From CAVZCC01 sp963773765 (GTDB lineage Bacteria > Actinomycetota > Acidimicrobiia > Acidimicrobiales > Microtrichaceae), in contig CAVZCC010000001.1 of assembly GCA_963773765.1 (NCBI GenBank), forward strand, positions 124,001 through 188,000: DNA of 64,000 nucleotides, read 5' to 3'. The notes beneath the pieces are model-generated. The model was not told the DNA's origin, searched no databases, and worked only from the letters and a program-made list of their open reading frames with translations. Below are positions 36,716 through 45,072 of the stretch, piece by piece. How positions within the stretch are numbered: the first letter of the stretch is position 1; every line of letters starts with the position of its first letter. The position numbers and the translations under genes are program-made.

Positions 36716-37742
36716 GCGCAGCTCCATCGTCGTGGGGGTCGTCGTGGGGGTCGTCGAATGGGTCGGCCTGGTTCCGGGCCGGTGGGTCGGGGACCGCCGC
36801 GGCCGCGAGCCACCCGCGGTGGCGCGGGTCGCGGGCCCGCTCCAGCGCCGCGCCCAGGTGCTCCGAGGCGTAGGCGCCGAAGTCGAAATCCAGGGCGGAG
36901 ATGGCGGACTGGACCACGCCCCACATGCCCTCGCGCACGGAGCTGACCAGGCGCATGAGCTCCACCCGGGCCACCCGGGCCGCGGTCGTCGCTCCGAAGT
37001 ACGCCTCGACCAGGAACGCCACGCGGTCGTCGTCGAAGCCGTGGTGCTGCGCCAGGTTGCCGAGGTCGAAGTGGCGGTCGTTCATGCCCGCGTACTCGTA
37101 GTCCACGATCCACACCCGGTCGGTGCCGTCAGGCCGTGGCTCCAGCAGGAAGTTCCCGGTGAGCAGGTCGTTGTGGCAGGCGGCGGTGCCGCTGTGGGCC
37201 GTGGCGAGAGCGGCCCGCACGTCCGCCACCGCCGGGGTGAGGGTCACCATCTCCTCCGGGAGCGCGACGCCCCTGGCCGCGGCGTCGGCCCCGTGGCGCC
37301 CGATCATGTCGAACACCGGGAAGGTCGACGGCAGGGGGCCCGAGTCGTGGAACCGCCGGAGGTGCCCGGCCACCTGGGCCAGGACCGGGTCCCGGCCCAG
37401 GTCGGCGGGCCGGGCGGGGCGGGCCCGGTCCAGGAAGTCGGTGACCAGGCCTTCCGGGTCCGCCAGGGCGCACACCACCGGTGGTGCCAGGCCCAGCTCG
37501 GCGGCACGGGTGGCGCTGGCCGCCTCCGCCGGGCGGTCGATGCCCAGCAGGTCGGTGTCGGCGCCCGCGATGCGCACGAACCACGACCGCCCCCCGGCCT
37601 CCAGGCGCCAGTTGTCGTTGGTGATGCCCCCGCCGACCGGCCCGACCTGGACGCCGTCCGGCCCGACGCCGGCCAGGGCGGGGACAGCGGCCAGCACGGC
37701 CGGCAGCCACGCCGGTGGACCGGTTGCCTCGCGTTGGGCCAT
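36708..37742 (-). CDS. Choline/ethanolamine-kinase-like phosphotransferase
   Basis: This 344-residue APH-fold kinase has a catalytic loop CHNDLLTGNFLLEP and the metal-binding IVDYEYAGMNDRHFDLGN, which is the choline/ethanolamine kinase version of the motif and not the antibiotic-kinase version. It should phosphorylate a small amino alcohol. The C-terminus is Asp/His-rich (DDPHDDPHDDG). It overlaps the FAD/GcvT gene and lies 48 bases downstream of the SDR gene, so the three likely form one operon on an amine substrate. Confidence 0.85.
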   Translation of the reverse strand: MAQREATGPPAWLPAVLAAVPALAGVGPDGVQVGPVGGGITNDNWRLEAGGRSWFVRIAGADTDLLGIDRPAEAASATRAAELGLAPPVVCALADPEGLVTDFLDRARPARPADLGRDPVLAQVAGHLRRFHDSGPLPSTFPVFDMIGRHGADAAARGVALPEEMVTLTPAVADVRAALATAHSGTAACHNDLLTGNFLLEPRPDGTDRVWIVDYEYAGMNDRHFDLGNLAQHHGFDDDRVAFLVEAYFGATTAARVARVELMRLVSSVREGMWGVVQSAISALDFDFGAYASEHLGAALERARDPRHRGWLAAAAVPDPPARNQADPFDDPHDDPHDDGAAHV

Positions 37743-37790
37743 CCGCCCCCCTCTCGGTTCGGCCCGCCGGCCGGCCGGTGTCCTGGTCGG

Positions 37791-38591
37791 CTACTCCGGT
37801 GTGGTGTAGGCGGCCGTGATGCCGCCGTCGACGAGCAAGGACTGTCCGGTCATGAACGACGACTCGTCGGAGGCCAGGAACAGCGCGCCGTTGGCGATCT
37901 CCCGGGGTTCGCCGAAACGCCCCATCGGGATGTGCACCAACCGGCGCTGGCGCTTGGCGTCGTCGTCCAGGTACTTCGCCAGCAGCGGCGTGAGCACCGG
38001 TCCGGGGCACAGCGCGTTGGCCCGCAGGCCCTGGCGGGCGTGGATGACCGCGATCTCCCGGGTCATGGACAGCACCGCCCCCTTGGAGGCCGTGTAGGCG
38101 ATCTGGGGGGTTGCGGCCCCCAGGTGGGCCACGAAGCTGGCCACGTTGATGACGGACGCTCCCGCCCGGCGACCGGCGGCCTGGTCCGCCGCCACGGTGG
38201 CGAGCATGGCCGGGATGCCGTGCTTGCAGCCCAGGGCCACCCCGGTGACGTTGACGCGGAGCGTCAGGTCCCACACGTCGGCGCTGGTGTTGGTCACACC
38301 GTCGTCCTCCGCCAGGGACACGCCCGCGTTGTTGTAGAGCACGTGCAGGCCGCCGAACTCCGACGTGGCGAAGTCGACCGCGGCGCGGACCGACTCCTCG
38401 TCGGTCACGTCGGTGGACACGTAGGCGGCCCGGCCCCCGCCGGCGGCGATGGCCTCCACCACGTCGGTGCCATCGCCCACGTCCGCGATCACCACGTCGG
38501 CCCCCTCGGCCGCGAACAGCTCCGCCGCCACCCGGCCCAGGCCCGTCGCGGCCCCGGTGATCAGTGCGACCTTGCCGTCCAGTCGTCCCAT
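37791..38591 (-). CDS. Classical short-chain dehydrogenase/reductase
   Basis: This 266-residue classical SDR has the cofactor motif TGAATGLG (residues 13-20), NNAGV, the catalytic Ser in INVASFV and Tyr-Lys in YTASKGAV. It is an NAD(P)-dependent alcohol/ketone oxidoreductase; Asp after the second strand (VIADVGD) suggests NAD. It is the first gene of the minus-strand amine block and is divergent from the aldehyde dehydrogenase, which could take its aldehyde product. Confidence 0.92.
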   Translation of the reverse strand: MGRLDGKVALITGAATGLGRVAAELFAAEGADVVIADVGDGTDVVEAIAAGGGRAAYVSTDVTDEESVRAAVDFATSEFGGLHVLYNNAGVSLAEDDGVTNTSADVWDLTLRVNVTGVALGCKHGIPAMLATVAADQAAGRRAGASVINVASFVAHLGAATPQIAYTASKGAVLSMTREIAVIHARQGLRANALCPGPVLTPLLAKYLDDDAKRQRRLVHIPMGRFGEPREIANGALFLASDESSFMTGQSLLVDGGITAAYTTPE

Positions 38592-38646
38592 TGCCGTGCT
38601 CCGTTCTGCGGTGGTGGCCGGGGCGCACCCTAGCCAGCGCCCTCCC

Positions 38647-38652
38647 TACACT
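38647..38652 (+). promoter_or_regulatory. TANNNT -10 box for leaderless aldehyde dehydrogenase gene
   Basis: TACACT ends seven bases before ATG 38660, with no Shine-Dalgarno motif. It picks this ATG over the upstream in-frame ATG at 38564, which lies inside the SDR gene. Confidence 0.6.
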
Positions 38653-38659
38653 CACGCAG

Positions 38660-40114
38660 ATGTCCAGCGCCCCGACCGACCTCATGTCCCCGTACCCGCT
38701 GCTCATCGGCGGCGAACGGCGCCCGGCGGCCGACGGCGCCACGTTCGGGGTGGGCAACCCGGCCAGCGGCGACGAGCTGGTCCAGGTGGCCAAGGCCGGG
38801 CCCGCGGACCTCGAGGCGGCGCTGGTCACGGCGGAGCGGGCCTTCACCAGCGGCGTGTGGTCCGACGTCCCCGCCACCGACCGGGGCCGGGTGCTGCTGC
38901 GGGTGGCGGCGCTGATCCGGGACCGCCTGGAGGACTTCGCCTGGGCCGAGGTGCACAACGCCGGGCACACCATCGGCGACGCCCGGTGGGAGGCGGGTGC
39001 CATGGCCGACGTGTTCGAGTACTACGCCGGCGCCGCCAACAAGCACCTGGGCTCCGTCGTCCCCACCCAGGACACCGGCCTGGGCCTGGTCCTGCGGGTG
39101 CCGGTCGGGGTGTGCGGGCTGATCGTGCCCTGGAACTTCCCCATGCTGATCGCCACCTGGAAGCTCGCCCCCGCCCTGGCCTGCGGCAACCCGGTCATCC
39201 TCAAGCCGGCCTCGCTCACGCCGGTCACCGCCCTCATGCTGGGCGACGTGCTGGTGGAGGCGGGCGTGCCCGCGGACTGCGTCACGGTCATCCCCGGCCC
39301 CGGCGCAACCGTCGGCGACGCCCTCGTGGCGGACCCCCGGGTGGCAAAGATCTCCTTCACCGGCGACTCGTCCACCGGATCCCACCTGCTGCGCACGCTG
39401 TCACCGAACATCACCAGGGTCTCGCTGGAACTGGGCGGCAAGTCCGCCGCCATCGTGTTCGCCGACGCGGACCTGGACGCCGCGGTGGAGGCCATCCCGT
39501 ACTCGGTGTTCGCCAACGCGGGCCAGGACTGCTGCGCCCGGTCCCGCGTGCTGGTGGAGCGCTCCGTGTACGACCGGGTGGTGGCCGCCGTGGCCGAGCG
39601 CACCGGTCGCCTGGTGGTGGGTGACCCCGGCGACGAGGCCACCGAGATCGGGCCCCTCATCTCCGAGGGGCAGCGGGCCACCAGCCTGGAGTACCTCGAC
39701 ATCGGCCGCTCCGAGGGGGCCGAGGTGGTGTGCGGGGGCCAGGAGTCGGGTCCGGGCTGGTACCTGAGCCCGGCGGTGGTGGCCGACGTGGACAACTCCA
39801 TGCGCATCGCCCGGGAGGAGATCTTCGGGCCGGTCGTCACGATGATCCCCTTCGACGGCGAGGACGACGCCGTGCGCATCGCCAACGACAGCGACTACGG
39901 GCTGTCCGGCACCCTGTGGACCCGTGACGTGGGCCGGGCCGTCCGGGTGGGCAAGGCCGTGCGGACCGGTGTCATGTCGGTCAACACCAACCGCAGCGTG
40001 CGCTACGAGCTGCCCTTCGGCGGGTTCAAGCGGTCCGGCATGGGCCGGGAGCTGGGCCTGGCCGCGATGGACCACTACACGGAGACCAAGACGCTGTTCC
40101 TCTCCGCCGACTGA
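38660..40114 (+). CDS. Aldehyde dehydrogenase (NAD-dependent)
   Basis: This 484-residue ALDH-superfamily enzyme has the catalytic Glu in LELGGKSAAIVF, the catalytic Cys in NAGQDCCARSRVLVE, and the NAD-binding PWNFPMLIATWK and FTGDSSTGSHL segments. It oxidises an aldehyde to the acid. It is divergent from the SDR-kinase-dehydrogenase-permease block with only 68 bases between, so shared control and a role in the same amine-derived aldehyde pathway are likely. Betaine-aldehyde or gamma-aminobutyraldehyde-type substrates are possible but not shown. Confidence 0.92.
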   Translation: MSSAPTDLMSPYPLLIGGERRPAADGATFGVGNPASGDELVQVAKAGPADLEAALVTAERAFTSGVWSDVPATDRGRVLLRVAALIRDRLEDFAWAEVHNAGHTIGDARWEAGAMADVFEYYAGAANKHLGSVVPTQDTGLGLVLRVPVGVCGLIVPWNFPMLIATWKLAPALACGNPVILKPASLTPVTALMLGDVLVEAGVPADCVTVIPGPGATVGDALVADPRVAKISFTGDSSTGSHLLRTLSPNITRVSLELGGKSAAIVFADADLDAAVEAIPYSVFANAGQDCCARSRVLVERSVYDRVVAAVAERTGRLVVGDPGDEATEIGPLISEGQRATSLEYLDIGRSEGAEVVCGGQESGPGWYLSPAVVADVDNSMRIAREEIFGPVVTMIPFDGEDDAVRIANDSDYGLSGTLWTRDVGRAVRVGKAVRTGVMSVNTNRSVRYELPFGGFKRSGMGRELGLAAMDHYTETKTLFLSAD

Positions 40115-40134
40115 CGCCGCAGCGGGACGACCCG

Positions 40135-40602
40135 TCAGCGGCGCAGCCAGGCATCGGGCTGGTCCAGCAGCGACAGCACGTCGGCCGGCAGGTCGTCCAG
40201 CACCAGGTCCGCCAGCGTGACCCGTTCCAGCACGGACCGCAGGCTCACCCGGGTGGCGACCCACACCCGCTCCAGGGGCTGGGCCGGGCCCTGGTAGTCC
40301 AGCTCCTCCGGGGCCTCGCCCCGCACGTCGGCCAGCGGGCCCTCGACCGCACGGATGATGTCCGCGATGGTGACCTCGGACGCGGGCCGGGCCAGCCAGT
40401 ACCCACCCTCGGCCCCGCGGCGGCTGCCGACGATGCCCGACCGGCGCAACTCGGCCAGGATGTTCTCGAGGTACTTGGTGGGGATGCCCTGGGCCTCGCC
40501 CAGCGTGTCGCCCTTGGTCGGACCGTCCTGGCGGGACGGGGAGCGCAGGGCCAGCTCCGCGGCGGCCCGGACCGCGTAGTCGACCTTGGAGGAGATCCGC
40601 AT
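40135..40602 (-). CDS. Rrf2-family regulator lacking cluster cysteines
   Basis: This 155-residue winged-helix regulator has the typical start MRISSKVDYAVRAAAELA and recognition region GIPTKYLENILAELRRSGIV. Rrf2 proteins such as IscR, NsrR and RsrR bind an iron-sulfur cluster with three Cys, but this protein has no cysteine at all. It must either be constitutive or sense something else. It is convergent with the aldehyde dehydrogenase and divergent from the CoxD-like gene, which it may control. Confidence 0.88.
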   Translation of the reverse strand: MRISSKVDYAVRAAAELALRSPSRQDGPTKGDTLGEAQGIPTKYLENILAELRRSGIVGSRRGAEGGYWLARPASEVTIADIIRAVEGPLADVRGEAPEELDYQGPAQPLERVWVATRVSLRSVLERVTLADLVLDDLPADVLSLLDQPDAWLRR

Positions 40603-40678
40603 GGGTGGAGTCTGGCACCGCTGCCGGCGGCGCGCGGTGGGCGGAGGGCCGGGGGCCGGCCGGTAGCGTGCAGGGGCG

Positions 40679-41632
40679 ATGGCTGCCGTGGACCTCCGAT
40701 CGCTCGCCGACCCGCCCGCCGTGGCCCGGGCCCTGTCCGGGGACGGCTACCTGGCCGACGAGGGCCTGGCCACCGCCGTCCTCCTGGCCCTGCGGCTCCG
40801 GCGCCCGCTGCTGCTGGAGGGCGAGGCCGGGGTGGGCAAGACCGAGGTGGCCCGGGCCCTGGCCCGGATCGGGGGCGGTGAGCTCATCCGGCTGCAGTGC
40901 TACGAGGGCATCGACGCCTCCCAGGCCGTCTACGAGTGGGACTACGCCCGCCAGCTCCTGCACCTGCGGGCCGCCGAGGCGGCCGCGGCCATCACCGGAG
41001 CGGACCGGGGGGCGGCCGCCGGCGTGGACGTCGAGCAGTTGGAGGACGAGCTGTTCGCCGAACGGTTCCTGGTGCGCCGCCCCCTGCTGCGGGCGGTGAG
41101 CCCGACCGACGGCCCGGCGCCGGTCCTGCTGATCGACGAGGTGGACCGGGCCGACGACGAGTTCGAGGCCTTCCTGCTGGAGGTGCTGTCCGACTACGCC
41201 GTGACCGTGCCGGAGCTGGGCACGTTCACCGCGGTCGACCCCCCGGTGGTGGTGCTCACCTCCAACCGGACCCGCGACGTGCACGACGCCCTCAAGCGCC
41301 GCTGCCTGTACCACTGGGTGGAGCACCCCGACTTCGACCGTGAGGTGGCCATCGTCGCCGGCCGCGTGCCGGGGGTGCCCGGGCCGCTGGCCCGCCAGGT
41401 CGCCGCGATGGTGGAGCGGTTCCGGGAGCTCGGCCTGTACAAGCCCCCCGGCGTGGCCGAGTCGATCGACTGGGCCATGGCGCTGGCCGCACTCGGCCGC
41501 CCCGGCCTGGACCCCGACGGCGTGCGCGCCACCCTGGGCACCGTGCTCAAGTACCGGGAGGACCAGGAGCGCGTCACCCAGGTGGGTCTGCCCGACCTGG
41601 TCCGGGAGGCGCTGGAGCGTGCTGCCCGCTGA
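40679..41632 (+). CDS. coxD: MoxR/CoxD-type AAA ATPase
   Basis: This 317-residue AAA+ protein has Walker A GEAGVGKT (residues 48-55), Walker B LLIDEVDRADDEFEAF and a sensor asparagine in LTSNRTR. CoxD-type MoxR ATPases help build the copper-sulfur-molybdenum centre of aerobic CO dehydrogenase and related hydroxylases. The context (VWA protein and XdhC-type proteins directly downstream) supports this. The structural coxMSL genes are not in the window. The ATG lies nine bases after TAGCGT without a Shine-Dalgarno motif. Confidence 0.88.
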   Translation: MAAVDLRSLADPPAVARALSGDGYLADEGLATAVLLALRLRRPLLLEGEAGVGKTEVARALARIGGGELIRLQCYEGIDASQAVYEWDYARQLLHLRAAEAAAAITGADRGAAAGVDVEQLEDELFAERFLVRRPLLRAVSPTDGPAPVLLIDEVDRADDEFEAFLLEVLSDYAVTVPELGTFTAVDPPVVVLTSNRTRDVHDALKRRCLYHWVEHPDFDREVAIVAGRVPGVPGPLARQVAAMVERFRELGLYKPPGVAESIDWAMALAALGRPGLDPDGVRATLGTVLKYREDQERVTQVGLPDLVREALERAAR

Positions 41633-42752
41633 GGCGCCCGTGGCACGACCCGGTCGTCACGACCCGGTCGCGTTCGCCCGCCTGTTGCGCCGCGCCGGCC
41701 TGGCCGTGCCGGTGTCCTCGGTGGTGACGTTCACCCGGGCGCTGGCCGAGCTGGGCCTGGACCGGCCCGACGGCGTGTACTGGGCCGGCCGGACGACGCT
41801 GGTGCGCCGGGGCGAGGACCTGCCCACCTACGACCGGTGCTTCGCCGCGTTCTTCCTGGGGTGCGAGCCGCCGAGGGGCCCGGAGCCTCCGGCGCCGGTG
41901 CACACCGTCGCCTACGACGAGCCCGCGGCGGACCGGGGCGCGGACGACGGCGACGGACCGGAACCGGAGCCGGACACCTCGGTGCGCTGGAGCCGCCTGG
42001 AGGTCCTGCGCCACCGGGACCTGGCCGCGTGCACCGAGGCGGAGCTGGCCGAGCTGTGGCAGCTGGTGGCCACCATCCGACTGGCAGGGTCCCTCCGCCC
42101 GTCCCGGCGCACGGTGCCCGACCGGCGGGCGGGCGCCGCGCTCGACCTGCGGCGCACGGTGCGCGAGGCGCTGCGCACCGGCGGCGAGCCCGTCCGCCGG
42201 CGGACGCGCCGCCCCGGCACCCGGGAACGCCGCGTCGTGCTCCTGGTGGACGTCTCCGGCTCGATGGAGCCCTATGCCCGCGGCCTGCTGCGCTTCGCCA
42301 ACGCCGCGGTCCTGGCCCGCCGGTCGGTCGAGGTGTTCACCCTGGGCACCCGCCTGACCCGGCTCAGCCGGGAGCTGGCCACCCGCGATCCCGACGCCGC
42401 CCTGCGCCGGGCCACCGCGGCGGTGGTGGACTTCTCGGGCGGCACCCGGCTGGGGGACACGGTGCGGGAGTTCAACGACCGCTGGGGCGTCCGGGGCCTG
42501 GCCCGCGGGGCGGACGTGGTCATCCTCAGCGACGGGTGGGACCGGGGGGAGCCGGAGGAGCTGGCCGAGCAGATGGCCCGACTCCACCGCGTGGCCCACC
42601 GGGTCATCTGGGTCAACCCGCTCAAGGCGTCACCCGGCTACGCCCCGCTGGCCCGGGGGATGGCTGCCGCGCTGCCGCACGTGGACCGCTTCGTCGAGGG
42701 CCACTCGGTGGCCAGCCTCCAGGAGCTGGCCGCCCTGGTGGTGGGGGACTGA
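41619..42752 (+). CDS. coxE: VWA domain protein, CoxE-like
   Basis: This 377-residue protein has a C-terminal von Willebrand A domain with the MIDAS motif DVSGS (about residue 211) preceded by VVLLV, and VILSDGWDRGE later in the domain. The CoxE family partners the CoxD ATPase in metal insertion. The GTG at 41619 overlaps the coxD stop; a second GTG at 41640 has a GAGG motif at better spacing and may be the real start. It is followed closely by the XdhC-type genes. Confidence 0.87.
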   Translation: MLPAEAPVARPGRHDPVAFARLLRRAGLAVPVSSVVTFTRALAELGLDRPDGVYWAGRTTLVRRGEDLPTYDRCFAAFFLGCEPPRGPEPPAPVHTVAYDEPAADRGADDGDGPEPEPDTSVRWSRLEVLRHRDLAACTEAELAELWQLVATIRLAGSLRPSRRTVPDRRAGAALDLRRTVREALRTGGEPVRRRTRRPGTRERRVVLLVDVSGSMEPYARGLLRFANAAVLARRSVEVFTLGTRLTRLSRELATRDPDAALRRATAAVVDFSGGTRLGDTVREFNDRWGVRGLARGADVVILSDGWDRGEPEELAEQMARLHRVAHRVIWVNPLKASPGYAPLARGMAAALPHVDRFVEGHSVASLQELAALVVGD

Positions 42753-42794
42753 GCGCTCCCGGGGCGGGACCGCCGGGGAGGTGGCGCGTGCCGC

Positions 42795-42800
42795 TACCGT
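42795..42800 (+). promoter_or_regulatory. TANNNT -10 box for the first xdhC-type gene
   Basis: TACCGT ends seven bases before GTG 42808. It favours GTG 42808 over GTG 42781 and gives the xdhC pair its own leaderless promoter. Confidence 0.5.
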
Positions 42801-42807
42801 CGGGCGG

Positions 42808-43122
42808 GTGAAGGAGATCCTGGCCGACCTGGAACGCTGGCGGGCCCAGCACAAGCGGATCGCGCTGGCCCGGGTGGTGGACATCGACGGCTCCGGACCG
42901 AGGCTGCCGGGCGCGGCCATGGCCGTGAGCGAGGACGGCGAGGTGGCCGGGTCCGTGTCCGGTGGGTGCGTGGAGAGCGCGGTGGTGACCGAGGCGTTGC
43001 AGGTCCTGGAGACCTCGGACCGTCGGCTCGTCAGCTTCGGCTACAGCGATGACGAGGCGTTCGCCGTCGGCCTCACCTGTGGTGGGACCGTCCACCTGTT
43101 CCTGGAACCGCTCGACTGGTGA
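42808..43122 (+). CDS. XdhC/CoxI-family N-terminal domain protein
   Basis: This 104-residue protein corresponds to the N-terminal XdhC_CoxI domain alone: RIALARVVDIDGSGPRLPGA, then the conserved SGGCVESAV and the GLTCGGTVHLFLEP end. XdhC proteins bind molybdenum cofactor, protect it and pass it to hydroxylases after sulfuration. In many bacteria this domain is joined to a Rossmann domain; here the two are separate genes overlapping by four bases (GTGA). The start chosen (MKEILADLERW) is the usual family start. Confidence 0.87.
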   Translation: MKEILADLERWRAQHKRIALARVVDIDGSGPRLPGAAMAVSEDGEVAGSVSGGCVESAVVTEALQVLETSDRRLVSFGYSDDEAFAVGLTCGGTVHLFLEPLDW

Positions 43123-43913
43123 GCGCCGAGGGGCCCTCCCTGTACGAGTCGCTGCGCGACGCCATCGGTGGGCACCGCCCGGTGGTGCTGGCCACGGTGG
43201 TCGACGGCCGCGGCGTGGGGGCCAAGCTGCTGGTGGGTGCCGACGGGTCGGCGCGGGGGACGTTGGGCGACCCGGGCCTGGACCGGGTGGTGGGCCGTGA
43301 CGCGCTGGGTGAGTTGGCGGCGGGGCGGACCGGGGTCCGCCACTACGGCGACCACGGCGAGGCCCGGGAGGACACCGTCACCGTCTTCTTCGAGACCTTC
43401 GCGCCGCCGCCCCGCATGCTGATCTTCGGCGCGGTGGACTTCACCGCCGCACTGGTGCGGGTGGCCAAGGTGCTGGGGTACCGGGTGACGGTGTGCGACG
43501 CCCGCGAGGTGTTCGCCACCACCCGACGGTTCCCGTTCGCCGACGAGGTCGTGGTCGACTGGCCGCACCGACTGCTGGAGCGGGAGGGCGCCACCCTGGG
43601 CCCGGCCGACGCCGTCTGCGTGCTGACCCACGACGCCAAGTTCGACGTGCCCGCCCTGGTGGCCGCGCTCGGCACCGCCGCCGGCTACATCGGGGCGATG
43701 GGGTCCCGGCGGACCCACGCGGCCCGGGTGGAACGGCTGCGGGAGGCGGGGGTGGACCGGGCCGGCCTGGACCGGATCCTGGCTCCCATCGGCCTGGACA
43801 TCGGTGCCCGCACCCCGGAGGAGACCGCCGTGTCCATCTGCGCGGAGATCATCGCCGGTCGGACCGGCCGGACCGCGGTGTCCCTCCGGGACAGCGCCGG
43901 TCCCATCCACTGA
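43119..43913 (+). CDS. XdhC-family protein with Rossmann domain
   Basis: This 264-residue protein has an incomplete XdhC N-terminal region (VVLATVVDGRGVGAKLLVG) followed by the C-terminal XdhC Rossmann domain: RMLIFGAVDFTAALVRVA, TVCDAREVFATTRRFP and YIGAMGSRRTH. It is expected to act with the preceding small XdhC protein in molybdenum-cofactor insertion for a CO-dehydrogenase or xanthine-dehydrogenase-like enzyme. The GTG start overlaps the previous stop, so translation is coupled. Confidence 0.88.
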   Translation: MSAEGPSLYESLRDAIGGHRPVVLATVVDGRGVGAKLLVGADGSARGTLGDPGLDRVVGRDALGELAAGRTGVRHYGDHGEAREDTVTVFFETFAPPPRMLIFGAVDFTAALVRVAKVLGYRVTVCDAREVFATTRRFPFADEVVVDWPHRLLEREGATLGPADAVCVLTHDAKFDVPALVAALGTAAGYIGAMGSRRTHAARVERLREAGVDRAGLDRILAPIGLDIGARTPEETAVSICAEIIAGRTGRTAVSLRDSAGPIH

Positions 43914-43942
43914 GCAGCCCTGTCCGCCCGGGCCGACCCCGC

Positions 43943-44986
43943 TCAGGCCCCGGGGCAGTCGAGGGTGGGCAGCGGCCCGCCCGCCGGTGCGGCCAGGCCC
44001 AGGAAGTAGCTCCCGGCCCACGCCAGCAGCCCGGCCGCCAGGTCGAGCGAGGCCCGCGCCGCCGCCGGGTCCGCGTCCGCCCAGCCGGTGAGCGACGCCC
44101 GCAGGGCCAGCCCGGTCACGGCCAGGAACCCGGCCGAGGTGTCGATGAGTGCCCCGTAGCTGGTGGCCGAGAACCCGGATCCGGCCAGGATCCGTTCCCA
44201 GACCCCCCGCCCGGCGTCGAGCGACGGGCCGAGCAGCGCGTCCACCTGGCCCGCCGCGGCGGTCCAGGTGTCCGACGGTGGCGCGGCGAGCAGGCCGTCC
44301 ACCTCCGTCCAGCGGTCCACCGCTCCGAGGGGGAACCGGCCGGAGGTGCAGGACAGGGGCGTGGCGCAGTGCACCGCGTCCGGGTCGGGCGACACCCCCG
44401 GTGGTGGACGCTCCAGCGCCAGGTCCAGGTAGCCGCGGTTGTAGCCGTAGACGGCCAGCAACAGGGCCGAGGTGCCGGCGGCGAGGGCGGGATCGGCCGT
44501 GCCGGCCGCGGCCGAGGTGGCGGCGACCAGGTCCGCCAGCGCGGCGAACAACCCGTCGGACACGGCGAGCGCCACGGCGTCCGCCACGGGGTCGGTGGCC
44601 CCGGCACCCAGGGAGTCGAGCTCCGAGGCCAGCCACCGGCCTCCGTGGTAGCCGGAGACGACCAGGTCGCCCAGGAGCACGGCCCGTTCCGTGGCACCCG
44701 GGCGGCTGGGTGCCGCCAGGCGGCGGAAGGCGTCCACGGCCAGGTCGCCGTAGAGGAACTCCTCCACGCCCAGCACGCCCCCGGCCGCGTCGCACCGGTC
44801 ACAGGCGGCGTCGTCGATGTGGGCCGGGTCGATCCGGATCCCGGGCCGGTCCGTGACCGGCACCGACGGCAGCGTCAGGGCCCGGCCGGTCCGGGTCGTC
44901 ACCGTGGGCGGGCCGGCGCACGAGGTACCCACCACCACCAGGACCACCGCGGCTCCCAGCCGTCGCACCATCGGACCCACTGCCAC
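43943..44986 (-). CDS. Predicted lipoprotein of unknown function
   Basis: This 347-residue exported protein has a type II signal peptide: basic start, hydrophobic stretch and lipobox VGTSC with the lipid-bearing Cys at 23. The mature part is Ala/Leu-rich and mostly helical, with CDRCDAAGG near residue 62 and a second Cys pair region (HCATPLSCTSG). I do not recognise a family. It is convergent with the xdhC genes and divergent from the 2-oxoglutarate oxygenase gene. Confidence 0.7.
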   Translation of the reverse strand: MAVGPMVRRLGAAVVLVVVGTSCAGPPTVTTRTGRALTLPSVPVTDRPGIRIDPAHIDDAACDRCDAAGGVLGVEEFLYGDLAVDAFRRLAAPSRPGATERAVLLGDLVVSGYHGGRWLASELDSLGAGATDPVADAVALAVSDGLFAALADLVAATSAAAGTADPALAAGTSALLLAVYGYNRGYLDLALERPPPGVSPDPDAVHCATPLSCTSGRFPLGAVDRWTEVDGLLAAPPSDTWTAAAGQVDALLGPSLDAGRGVWERILAGSGFSATSYGALIDTSAGFLAVTGLALRASLTGWADADPAAARASLDLAAGLLAWAGSYFLGLAAPAGGPLPTLDCPGA

Positions 44987-45059
44987 CGGTCACCCCCTTG
45001 GGCGGGGAGGGTAGCCCGCCGCGGTGCGGTCCTTCCCCGCCCCGGAGGCTCGGCGCCGG

Positions 45060-45065
45060 TACCGT
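45060..45065 (+). promoter_or_regulatory. TANNNT -10 box for oxygenase gene
   Basis: TACCGT ends seven bases before GTG 45073. This supports that GTG as start, although ATG 45100 downstream is also possible. Confidence 0.5.
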
Positions 45066-45072
45066 CCCGGAC

